A DNA stretch of 11,617 nt. It comes from CAIQJJ01 sp964606085 (GTDB taxonomy: Bacteria > Chloroflexota > Anaerolineae > Anaerolineales > UBA4823). How positions within the stretch are numbered: the stretch's first letter is position 1; each line of letters opens with the position of its first letter. The notes beneath the pieces are model-generated. The model was given only the letters and a program-made list of their open reading frames with translations, had not been told where the DNA came from and did not search any database. The stretch spans positions 1-11,617 of the forward strand of contig CAZSFD010000121.1 in the NCBI GenBank assembly GCA_964606085.1. Reading direction: 5' to 3'. Both the position numbers and the translations under genes were made by a program. Below, one piece after another: positions 1-7,362 of the stretch.

Positions 1-10
1 TTTTGTCAAC

Positions 11-32
11 CGTTGGTAGGCTGGCACCAACG
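11..32. promoter_or_regulatory. Perfect inverted repeat upstream of the GH130 gene (candidate operator)
   Basis: CGTTGGT (11-17) and ACCAACG (26-32) are perfect 7-bp inverted arms around an 8-nt spacer, 26 bp before the GH130 start codon. It is not followed by a T-run, so a terminator is unlikely on the plus strand. Its position suits a regulator-binding site, and a LacI-family gene lies just downstream of GH130. The link to that regulator is inference. The region upstream of base 1 is not visible. Confidence 0.35.
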
Positions 33-37
33 AAACA

Positions 38-51
38 TATAATACGAGGAG
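38..51 (+). promoter_or_regulatory. TATAAT hexamer and GAGGAG ribosome binding site of the GH130 gene
   Basis: GAGGAG at 46-51 lies 6 nt before the ATG at 58 and is a strong Shine-Dalgarno sequence that fixes the start. A perfect TATAAT sits at 38-43, with only a weak -35 candidate (TTGGTA at 13-18, 19-bp spacer). If TATAAT were a working -10 box, transcription would begin near 49-51 and leave most of the ribosome binding site untranscribed. The hexamer may therefore be coincidental and the gene part of an upstream operon. Confidence 0.5.
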
Positions 52-57
52 TTTTGT

Positions 58-1038
58 ATGAGCTTAAATGTTGTTGCCGAAAATGTCCCCAACCTGCCCT
101 GGCAAGAGCGACCGGCTGGCAGTGATGCCGTGATCTGGCGCTATACCCACAACCCGGTCATCCCGCGCAACCCCTTTCCCAAGGCCAATAGCACCTTCAA
201 CAGTGCCGTGATCCCCTACAAGGGCGAATTTGCTGGCGTCTTTCGCATTGATGATACGCGCCGCGTGATGAATCTCTACTTCGGCCAGTCGAAAGATGGC
301 CTGAACTGGCAGATCAACGACCAACCCATTGACTTCATCTGCGATGACCCCGAAATTGCCAAATTCCAATATCGCTATGACCCGCGCCTGGGCTGGATTG
401 AAGACCGCTACTATGTTTCCTGGTGCAATGGCTATCATGGCCCCACCATTGGCATTGGCTACACCTTCGATTTCGAGAAATTCTATCAACTCGAAAATGC
501 CTTCTTGCCCTTCAACCGCAATGGGGTATTGTTCCCGCGTAAGATCAATGGCCGTTTCGCCATGTACAGCCGCCCGTCAGATAACGGCCACACGCCTTTC
601 GGCGAAATTTATTATTCTGAAAGCCCCGATATGGTGTATTGGGGCCGCCATCGTTGGGTCTTTGGGGCGTCTTTATCGTGGTGCTATACCAAGGTCGGGG
701 CAGGGGCTATCCCCATCGAAACATCTGAAGGCTGGCTGAACATTTACCACGGCGTACTCAATTCGTGTAATGGCTTTGTGTACAGCATGAGCGCGGCCCT
801 GATGGACCTCGACCAACCCTGGAAGGTGATCGCCCGCGCCCAACCCTACCTGCTCTCGCCACAGACGCTTTACGAATGTGTGGGCGATGTGCCCAATGTG
901 GCTTTCCCCTGCGCCACCGTCGTAGACGCCGCTACCAATCGCATGGCCGTCTATTACGGCGCTGCCGACACATGCGTGGCCCTGGCCTTTGCCAAAGTGG
1001 ATGAGATTGTCCAGTGGGTCAAGGATAATGCCGTTTGA
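58..1038 (+). CDS. GH130 family glycoside phosphorylase (probable beta-1,4-mannooligosaccharide phosphorylase)
   Basis: This 326-residue protein has no signal peptide and should be cytoplasmic. It carries the hallmarks of glycoside hydrolase family 130: YDPR at 107-110, whose Asp108 matches the family's proposed general acid; the block WIEDRYYVSWCNGYHGPT (113-130); RNGVLFPRK (154-162); SRPSDNGHTPFG (171-182); YHGVL (230-234); and a late YYGAADT (299-305). The length fits the shorter GH130 members that act on beta-1,4-mannooligosaccharides. The expected reaction is phosphate-dependent removal of the non-reducing mannose to give alpha-mannose 1-phosphate and a shortened oligosaccharide. Mannosyl-glucose or mannosyl-N-acetylglucosamine are alternative substrates that cannot be separated by eye. 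A secreted GH5 mannanase candidate and a LacI regulator downstream support a role in mannan use. The gene ends in a strong terminator, so it is probably the last gene of its transcript. Family assignment is firm; exact substrate is inferred. Confidence 0.88.
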   Translation: MSLNVVAENVPNLPWQERPAGSDAVIWRYTHNPVIPRNPFPKANSTFNSAVIPYKGEFAGVFRIDDTRRVMNLYFGQSKDGLNWQINDQPIDFICDDPEIAKFQYRYDPRLGWIEDRYYVSWCNGYHGPTIGIGYTFDFEKFYQLENAFLPFNRNGVLFPRKINGRFAMYSRPSDNGHTPFGEIYYSESPDMVYWGRHRWVFGASLSWCYTKVGAGAIPIETSEGWLNIYHGVLNSCNGFVYSMSAALMDLDQPWKVIARAQPYLLSPQTLYECVGDVPNVAFPCATVVDAATNRMAVYYGAADTCVALAFAKVDEIVQWVKDNAV

Positions 1039-1062
1039 GCGGCAAGTAACTGCCCTGCATCC

Positions 1063-1110
1063 TGTACACAAAAAGACCTCGGATACATTTCCGAGGTCTT
1101 TTTGTGTACA
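1063..1110. terminator. Long perfect-stem bidirectional intrinsic terminator after GH130
   Basis: Bases 1063-1082 and 1091-1110 are perfect 20-bp inverted arms, extendable by one A-T pair to a 21-bp stem with a 6-nt loop. The GC-rich core GACCTCGG/CCGAGGTC (1075-1082, 1091-1098) is followed on the plus strand by five Ts (1099-1103) and preceded by five As (1070-1074), so it can terminate in both directions. The outer TGTACAC/GTGTACA extends the stem beyond the U-tract. It separates the GH130 transcript from the LacI gene. Confidence 0.9.
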
Positions 1111-1129
1111 AGGTTGGCGCGTTTTGTGC

Positions 1130-1158
1130 TTGACTCGGCGTGAAATATCCATTAATTT
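1130..1158 (+). promoter_or_regulatory. Putative promoter of the LacI-family gene
   Basis: TTGACT (1130-1135) and TAATTT (1153-1158) are separated by 17 bp, close to a sigma70 -35/-10 pair, about 60 nt before the LacI start codon and just after the GH130 terminator. The -10 hexamer lies in an AT-rich stretch, so its exact register is uncertain. Confidence 0.45.
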
Positions 1159-1176
1159 AATTAAAGTTTAATTAAA
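1156..1176. promoter_or_regulatory. Twin TTTAATTAAA palindromes (candidate operator)
   Basis: The self-complementary decamer TTTAATTAAA occurs at 1156-1165 and again at 1167-1176, separated by a single G. The 11-bp period is about one helical turn, so both copies face the same side of the DNA. They overlap or immediately follow the putative -10 box, where an autorepressor site would be effective. AT-rich sequence gives such palindromes easily, so function is unproven. Confidence 0.3.
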
Positions 1177-1218
1177 AATTTTAGGTAAAGTTTTAGCCAG
1201 CCTCGTCAACTTGCGCCC

Positions 1219-2253
1219 ATGGAAAAGAAAATCACCATCAACGATGTCGCCCAAAAAAGCGGTGTGTCTGTTTCGACCGTTTCATTGGTTTTCAATCAAC
1301 GGCCCGGCGTGGCCTCCGAAACGCGCGCCCGCGTCTTCGAGGTGGCCGAAGACCTGGGATATGTTGCCAGGGGGGCGCCTGTGGCGACCAAAAGCACCTC
1401 GTTAGCCACCATCGGCATGATCCTCAAAAGGGCCGGGCGCGACCAGCCCCCGCAGGAAAATCCCTTTTATTCACGCATTGTGGCAGGGATTGAAGACGCC
1501 TGCCGCCTGAAGGGGATCAATCTTCTCTATGCCACCATGCCCGTTGACGATGACAACCACCCGACCCAAATTCCCACCTTGTTCGAATCGGATGACCTCG
1601 ACGGGGTTGTGATGGTAGGTGCATTCCTTGACCGCTCGGTTGAAACCGCAGCCACGCGTTACCGGCGCAAATTGGTTCTGGTAGATGGCTATTCCGACAC
1701 GGGCAGTTTCGATGCTGTGGTTTCGGATAATTTTCGCGCTGCCTATCAGGCCGTGGAATATCTGATCGCGCATGGACATCACCACATCGGCTTTGCTGGT
1801 GCGCCGCCCAACGCATACCCCAGCCTGAATGACCGTCGCAACGGCTATTTACGCGCCCTGAAAGAGCATGGCATTGGCGATGCTTACGAAGCCAATTTCA
1901 ACATTGCCAGCCACCACGGACAAGATGAAATCGCCCGCCTTTTGTGTGAAAACCCGGCTATCACGGCGCTCTTTTGTGTCAATGATGAGATCGCCATCGC
2001 CGCATTGCGCGCCGCCAAGACCCTGCAACGCCCCGTGCCACAATCGCTCTCCGTCATCGGCTATGACGACATTTACCTCTCCTTGCACACTTCACCGCCC
2101 TTGACCACTATGCACGTAGACACCGTAGCCATGGGGCGCGCCGCGGTGCAGCTCCTCGCCTTGCGCGTCGAGAATCCCGACATGGCGCGCCTGACCCTGA
2201 CCATCCACCCAACCCTGGTAGAACGCGACTCGGTCAGCCGGGTGAATGGGTGA
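1219..2253 (+). CDS. LacI-family transcriptional regulator
   Basis: This 344-residue protein has the usual length and layout of a LacI/GalR regulator. Residues about 5-25 (ITINDVAQKSGVSVSTVS) form the N-terminal helix-turn-helix, and RPGVASETRARVFEVAEDLGY completes the DNA-binding domain. Residues about 63-335 form the periplasmic-binding-like effector domain, with CVNDEIA (253-259; Asp256 is at the usual sugar-contact position) and SVIGYDD (278-284) as landmarks. The hinge after LGY reads VARGAPVATKST and, by eye, lacks the usual A-R-x-L whose Leu intercalates at the operator centre; this is an oddity. No clear Shine-Dalgarno precedes the ATG. The gene lies between a GH130 phosphorylase and a secreted GH5 enzyme in the same direction, so a mannan-derived sugar is the natural candidate effector; this is inference from context. 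Confidence 0.93.
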   Translation: MEKKITINDVAQKSGVSVSTVSLVFNQRPGVASETRARVFEVAEDLGYVARGAPVATKSTSLATIGMILKRAGRDQPPQENPFYSRIVAGIEDACRLKGINLLYATMPVDDDNHPTQIPTLFESDDLDGVVMVGAFLDRSVETAATRYRRKLVLVDGYSDTGSFDAVVSDNFRAAYQAVEYLIAHGHHHIGFAGAPPNAYPSLNDRRNGYLRALKEHGIGDAYEANFNIASHHGQDEIARLLCENPAITALFCVNDEIAIAALRAAKTLQRPVPQSLSVIGYDDIYLSLHTSPPLTTMHVDTVAMGRAAVQLLALRVENPDMARLTLTIHPTLVERDSVSRVNG

Positions 2254-2325
2254 GAAAGGAGTCAATCGCAAGTTATATATCCTTACTTTTTCCCTTTGTA
2301 TTTACCCCTCACACACCAATCTTCA

Positions 2326-2332
2326 AAAGGAG
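2326..2332 (+). promoter_or_regulatory. Ribosome binding site fixing the GH5 start
   Basis: AAAGGAG lies 9 nt before the ATG at 2342, which is directly followed by a typical signal peptide. An in-frame ATG at 2246 overlaps the end of the LacI gene and would add 32 residues in front of the signal peptide, so it is rejected. The 88-nt spacer 2254-2341 shows no convincing promoter. The LacI and GH5 genes may share a transcript. Confidence 0.75.
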
Positions 2333-2341
2333 AAATTGGAA

Positions 2342-5300
2342 ATGGAAAGCATTTCAACCAAAACCCGCATTGCGTTTGCATCCGGCCTGACCTGCCTGCT
2401 GGTACTGGCAATCTTCATGGCCGTGCTTGGCCCTTCGGCCCTGGTTGGGCGGGCCAGCCCAGCCCTGGACCCGGCTGACCCCCTCGTCTTGTATTCCTAT
2501 GAAACCGGCACCCAGGGTTGGCGCGGCGACGTGGTCGGCAACAACCACGGCGGCACGGTCGCCATCACCACCACGCATGTAACCGATGGCGTGCAAGCGC
2601 TACAAATCAACGCCATGGCCGATTTTGGCGCTGGCGATGACACCGACGGTGGCTTTTTCACCGTCCAGCCCAGCCCGGCGCTTGATTTTTCGGCCTACAC
2701 CACCTTCAAATTTGACCTGCATGTCCCCGTCTCTGGCACCGTCTTTGTCGCCTTCCAGACCGGCGGATGGGCCAATTGGGTGCAATCGCCTGACTACCCC
2801 CTGGAAGCGGGTGATCACACCATTAGCATTGACCTCAATACGCTCAGCGGCGGCGGACGCCTGGCAGCCGATGAACGCATTGACGCCATTCACATCTTCT
2901 ACCGCGATGTGGGCACCTTCGTGCAGGATAACATCCGCCTCGAAGGCTATGTGCCACCGCCGACCAATACCAGCACGCCCACGCTTGGCCCAACAGTCAC
3001 CCCAATGGCCGAACTGCCCGGTTTGCGTGTGATCGGACCCAATGTGTATGATCACTGCGGCGAAAGAGTGCTGCTGCGCGGCGTCAACAAAATGGTCATC
3101 TGGACCGACATCAATGGCAACAGCTTCCCCGAAATTGCCAAGACCGGGGCCAACTCGGTGCGCATCGTCTGGCTGCCCTCTGGAAACCCGGCGCAACTGG
3201 ATGTCGTGGTTCAGCGGGCCATAGACAACGGCCTGATCCCCATGGTGGGCATGTGGAACACCACCGGCGATTGGGCGCAACTCACCATTGCCCTGGAATA
3301 CTGGCTGCGCCCCGATGTCATCTCGGTCATCCAGAAGCATGAAAAGTACCTGCTCGTCAACATCGGCAATGAAGCCGGCAATGTGGTGAGTGAGGAAGAT
3401 TTCAAGGCCACCTACGCTTACATGATCCGCCGTATGCGTCAGGAAGGCATCCGCACGCCGCTGGTCATTGATGCTTCCGGCTGGGGGCAGAATATCAATA
3501 TGCTGCAAGCCGCCGGGCCGTATCTGCTCTCCATTGACCCCGATCACAACCTGATCTTCGACGTTCACACCTACTGGCCCTATAAATGGGGCTGGAGCGA
3601 CGAGCGTGTGATGGCCGAATTTGCCGAAACCGCCGCCCTGGGTTTGCCCTTTGTGATCGGCGAATTTGGCAATGTGTGGGATAACGACGGCTCCGAAGGC
3701 GACGAAATTCCCTACAAACTGATCATTCAGGAAGCCTATCGCTACGGCTTTGGCTTCTACCCCTGGGAATGGGGCCCCGGTAACAACCCGCAGACCCACC
3801 TCAACATGACCAACGACAACACCTACGACACCCTGCACGACTGGGGTCTCGAAGTGGCTGTTACCGATCCATTCAGCATCCTCAATACATCGGATCGGCC
3901 CTACTCGATTGTGAATGGCGGCGTCTGCGAAAGCGGCACACCACCCACACCAGGCCCATCGCCAACACCCTACAACGACGGGCCAGTTGTCAATATGGTC
4001 GGGCCAGCCTTCAACGCCATATTCCAGGCCGGCGAGGCAATCATCCTGGTGGCTGAAGCAACCGATTTCGACGGCACGATCAGCAAAGTTGAGTTTTATG
4101 CCAATGACTTGCTGATCGGCGAAGACACTACCGCACCCTACACGACCACCTTTGCCACCGAGTACGCGGGCGAATACTGGTTCAGCGCCAAAGCGACCGA
4201 CGATGACGGCGCAAACGCTATGTCGTCGGCGACCTACGCTATTGTCGGCCTGCCGCCCTTCTTCTCCATCAACGACGGCGTTACTGGCAGCGGCAATCTC
4301 CAATTCGACTATAGCGGCACCTGGAATGTCGGCATCAAAGCCGGACGCTTCCACGATGACGACCACTATTCTTACGATGCCGGTAGTTGTTTCACCTTCC
4401 GCTTCATTGGCAGCCAGGTCAGCATGTACGTTGCCACTGCACCCCATCATGGCATTGCCGATATCTCGGTAGATGGCGGCGAGACCTTCACGGCTACACT
4501 CTACAGCGAAACAGCCCAGGATAATGTGATGCTCTGGCAAAGCGACCTGCTCGCACTTGGCGAGCATTCGGTCGAAGTATGTGTCACCGGCCAAAGCGAC
4601 CCAAGGGGTACGGGCCACACGGTTTCGGTGGACCGCATGTATGTTTCTGTGGTCAATAGCGCCCCCACCGTAGCAGTGACACTGCCAGCTTTTGGCGTCA
4701 TCTTGCCGGAAAGCAGCGATGTGACGATAATCGCCAACGCCAGCGATAGCGATGGCGAAATCAGCAAGGTCAAATTCTACGTCAACGACAGCCTGGTTGG
4801 CGAGGATGCCGCCGCCCCATACACCTACACCTTAGCGGCTGCCCCCACCGGCGAGCATTGGATTCACGCCGTCGCAATGGATAACCTGGGTGCAGCGACA
4901 ACCTCAGACAAAGTTTACCTGGTGGTCGCCACGCCCGATTACTTCTCCGTCAACGACAGCATCACCGGCACGGCCAACTACCAGTTCGAGTACACCGGCG
5001 AATGGGCCTCCACGTTCCAAAATGGCCTGTTCAACGATGACCAGCACAGTTCAGATACAACCGGCGATTGCTACACCTTGCGCTTCGATGGCGCACAGGC
5101 CAGCATCTACTCGGCGCTCGGCCCCGACCGCGGCATTGCCAGCGTGCGTATGGATGGCGGCTATGTGGAGTATTTCGACCTGTATGATGTCGTATCGTTG
5201 GAGAGCATCCTGGTCTGGCAAAGTGAACTGCTCGAAGAAGGCGGCCACACGCTCGATGTGTGCGTGACCGGCCAGAAAAACGCCGCATCCAGCGGGACGA

Positions 5301-7202
5301 CTGTTTCGGTTGACCGGGTGTATTTGAAGATTTTCAACCCGCCACCTCCGGTTTATACCGTGTATATGCCGTTGATCTTCAAATCTGACGGAGATGGCTC
5401 ACCCGCTCCAACCCCTACAAACACGCCCACGCGCACCCCGCGCTTCACGGCTACGCCGCGCGGTACGTCCACAGCCACCTTTACCGCCACTGCCGCCGCC
5501 ACCCACACCGACCTGCCAACCCAAACACAGCAGCCCACAACCACTGCTACGGTCGTCCCGCCCAATACCCGCACCCCCTATCCGACCAGCATAGCCACAG
5601 CCACCAACACGCCCACCCCGGAACCGACCGAATGCGTCCCCGTACCCGATGTGACCGTCTACGATGACACCACCACCTGGGAAAACTGGTCGTGGGGCAC
5701 CAGCGCAGATTTTGCCCAAACCGATGTCGTCTATGCTGGCACGAATGCCATCTCGGTCACGTACACGGGCGGATGGGGCGCACTTTCGCTGCGCAATGCG
5801 ACGCCGGTGGATACCGCGGGCATCCAGTATCTCTCCTTCTATGCCTACGGCGGCACAGGCGGCACGCAACTGCGCATCTACACCAAGACCGCCGCCGACG
5901 AAGACAGCCTGAATGTGGATGTTGACGTGCCTGCCGACACCTGGACGAACATCACCGTTACCCTGGCTGCCCTCGGCAGCCCGGCAGAGATCGCCCGCAT
6001 CAACTTCCAGGATCGCGGCGACCCCGATAGCACCACCTACTACCTCGACGAGATCGTCCTGGTCGGCACCGATTGCGGCGAAACCTGCGTCCCCGTACCC
6101 GATGTGACCGTCTACGATGACACCACCACCTGGGAAAACTNNNNNNNNNNNNNNNNNNNNNNNNNNNNNNNNNNNNNNNNNNNNNNNNNNNNNNNNNNNN
6201 NNNNNNNNNNNNNNNNNNNNNNNNNNNNNNNNNNNNNNNNCCCGCATCAACTTCCAGGATCGCGGCGACCCCGATAGCACCACCTACTACCTCGATGAGA
6301 TCGTCCTGGTCGGCACCGATTGCGAGACACCCCCACCCCCGCCAGCCACGCCCGTGGCCTACTTCTACTCCGACGGCCTGAACGATAGCTGGTCGTGGGG
6401 CGGCACCTACAACGCCGTGGTGACCGAAACCGTCCACAGCGGCGCCAATGCCATTGGCGTCGAATATACCGGCGCGTATGGCGCCCTGCGCCTGCACCCC
6501 GGCGCAGCCTTCGACACGGCTGGTTACGATAAGCTCGTCTTCTACGCTCACCCCAACGGCCAGGCACACGCCTTGCAGGTTTACATCCAGGAAGCCACCA
6601 AAGTGCCCGTCAACCTGACGGCTGGCAGCGAATGGGTGCGCGTCGAGGTCTCGTTGAGCGACCTCGGCAGCCCGACAACCATCGCCGATGTGCAAATCCA
6701 GGATAATTCGGGCGGCGCTCAGCCGGTCTTCTTCGTAGATGACATCACCCTCGAAGGCCCTGGCGGCGCGATGGCTTACATCTACACCGATTCGCTGCTC
6801 GAAGATGCAGGCAAATGGAATGGCAGCTACAACTTTGCCGATGCCACCCAGGTACACAGCGGCGCGTTCGCCCTTTCGGTCGAAGTGACCGGTAGTTGGG
6901 GCGGCTTCCACATTGCCCGGCGGCAAGGCCCGATCTACACCGCTGCGTACGACCGCATCGCCTTCTACGTTCATCCCACCGGCAGCGAGCGCATCCTGCT
7001 GATCCAAACCCAAAACGCCGCCGGCGGCGACAGCACGCAACACAGCTTCACCGTCCCCACCGGCAACGACTGGACCCTGGTCGAAATCCCCCTCAGCGCC
7101 CTCGGCAGCCCGGCTAACATCCGCCGCATCACCATTCAAGATGGCACAGGCGGTACACAGTCGCTCTTCTACATAGATGACATCATGCTGCTGGGCAACT
7201 GA
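2342..7202 (+). CDS. Secreted multimodular GH5 glycoside hydrolase, probable endo-beta-1,4-mannanase (contains assembly gap)
   Basis: Order of parts: signal peptide (residues 1 to about 41; basic start, hydrophobic 10-32); N-terminal beta-sandwich-like module (48-203); Pro/Thr linker; GH5 catalytic domain (about 225-530); short linker; two copies of an Ig-like domain plus jelly-roll-like module (548-774, 775-1001); internal YMPLIFK (1008-1014); long Thr/Pro linker to about 1097; four related C-terminal modules, probably carbohydrate-binding. The GH5 part has LLRGVNK and GANSVRIVW, acid/base Glu344 in LVNIGNEAGN, DASGWGQ, and nucleophile Glu441 in VIGEFGN. This resembles bacterial subfamily 8 mannanases; Ala after Glu344 instead of the common Pro or Trp is unusual. 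It should cleave beta-mannan outside the cell. A 100-N gap shifts the apparent frame. Restoring the predicted 306 nt gives one frame of about 1688 residues, so it is not a pseudogene. GH5 is secure; mannan as substrate is likely but inferred. Confidence 0.85.
3983..5344 (+). repeat. Intragenic tandem duplication: Ig-like plus jelly-roll-like module, 227-residue period
   Basis: Two diverged copies start at 3983 and 4664, a 681-bp period. Each begins with a bacterial Ig-like domain: copy 1 has DGTISKVEFYANDLLIGED, copy 2 has DGEISKVKFYVNDSLVGED. Each continues with a module holding a SxNDxxTGxxNxQF motif, a WQS-(D/E)LL motif, a VCVTGQ motif and SVDR(M/V)Y. These are non-catalytic extension or binding modules by layout. 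I do not recognise the second type as a named binding family. The copies are clearly diverged, so the duplication is older than the 453-bp one downstream. Confidence 0.85.
5399..5632 (+). other. Low-complexity Thr/Pro linker of the GH5 protein
   Basis: Around 78 codons dominated by Thr, Pro and Ala, starting near SPAPTPTNTPTRTP and ending in NTPTPEPTE, join the Ig/jelly-roll section to the C-terminal modules. Linkers of this kind are frequent between domains of secreted Chloroflexi proteins and may be glycosylated. No DNA-level tandem repeat of fixed period is evident here. Confidence 0.85.
5633..6328 (+). repeat. Near-identical 453-bp tandem repeat encoding 151-residue C-terminal modules, with collapsed second copy
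   Basis: Copy 1 runs from 5633 to 6085. Copy 2 starts at 6086 and is identical to copy 1 over the 55 bases up to the N gap. After the gap, 6241-6328 again matches copy 1 with one difference (GAC to GAT in the LDEI codons) until the copies part near 6325. Each module has DVTVYDDTTTWEN, a hydrophobic core ending LGSPAEIARINFQD, and a TTYYLDEIVLVGTDC end. Two more diverged modules follow at 6354-6770 and 6771-7199 (LGSPTTIADVQIQD and LGSPANIRRITIQD). Such modules are probably galactose-binding-like beta-sandwiches with a sugar-binding role; this is inference. Confidence 0.9.
6141..6240. other. Assembly gap of exactly 100 Ns
   Basis: The gap sits inside the second 453-bp repeat. In copy 1 the stretch between the same flanks (5688-5993) is 306 nt, a multiple of three, and the frames on the two sides of the gap also demand a true length divisible by three. 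The 100-base size is a placeholder. If only two near-identical copies exist, the real locus is 206 bp longer than shown; more copies are possible. Confidence 0.97.
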
Positions 7203-7228
7203 CCCATCCCATCCTTACCCCTTTCATC

Positions 7229-7263
7229 CTGCGCCGGGGGCAACCCCGGCGCAGATTTTTTTT
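7229..7263 (+). terminator. Intrinsic terminator after the GH5 gene (GCAA tetraloop)
   Basis: CTGCGCCGGGG (7229-7239) pairs perfectly with CCCCGGCGCAG (7244-7254) as an 11-bp GC-rich stem closed by a GCAA loop of the stable GNRA class, then A and eight Ts (7256-7263). It lies 27 nt after the GH5 stop codon and ends the mannan block. Confidence 0.95.
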
Positions 7264-7310
7264 GCCTGACAAACCCGTATACCCTAAAACGCCACTAATC
7301 CATTAAAATT

Positions 7311-7358
7311 TCTCCCATTCTCCCATTCTCCCATTCTCCCATTCTCCCATTCTCCCAA
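7311..7358. repeat. Octamer tandem array (TCTCCCAT) before the glycyl radical enzyme gene
   Basis: Five perfect copies of TCTCCCAT (7311-7350) are followed by a sixth with one change (TCTCCCAA, 7351-7358). The array ends 4 nt before the ATG at 7363 and occupies the place where a ribosome binding site would normally sit. On the minus strand the unit reads ATGGGAGA. Copy number of such arrays can change by slippage. Confidence 0.95.
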
Positions 7359-7362
7359 TCCC

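Noticed and set aside
4..9. TTGACA on the minus strand at the left edge as a divergent promoter
   Set aside because: The matching -10 and any leftward gene would lie outside the window, so it cannot be supported.
2246..2341. In-frame upstream ATG that would extend the GH5 protein by 32 residues
   Set aside because: It overlaps the LacI stop region and puts a non-signal sequence before an obvious signal peptide; the ATG at 2342 has a good ribosome binding site.
2600..4618. Long 672-codon open frame on the minus strand inside the GH5 gene
   Set aside because: It is a shadow of GC-rich coding sequence opposite a gene with clear GH5 motifs; it has no recognisable domain and no ribosome binding site.
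5399..5632. Thr/Pro-coding stretch as a tandem DNA repeat
   Set aside because: Composition is biased but no constant DNA period is visible; it is an ordinary protein linker.
6117..7202. Separate gene after the N gap, or a frameshifted pseudogene
   Set aside because: The frame change is explained by the placeholder gap of 100 Ns; sequence on both sides belongs to the same repeat and one frame is restored with 306 nt.
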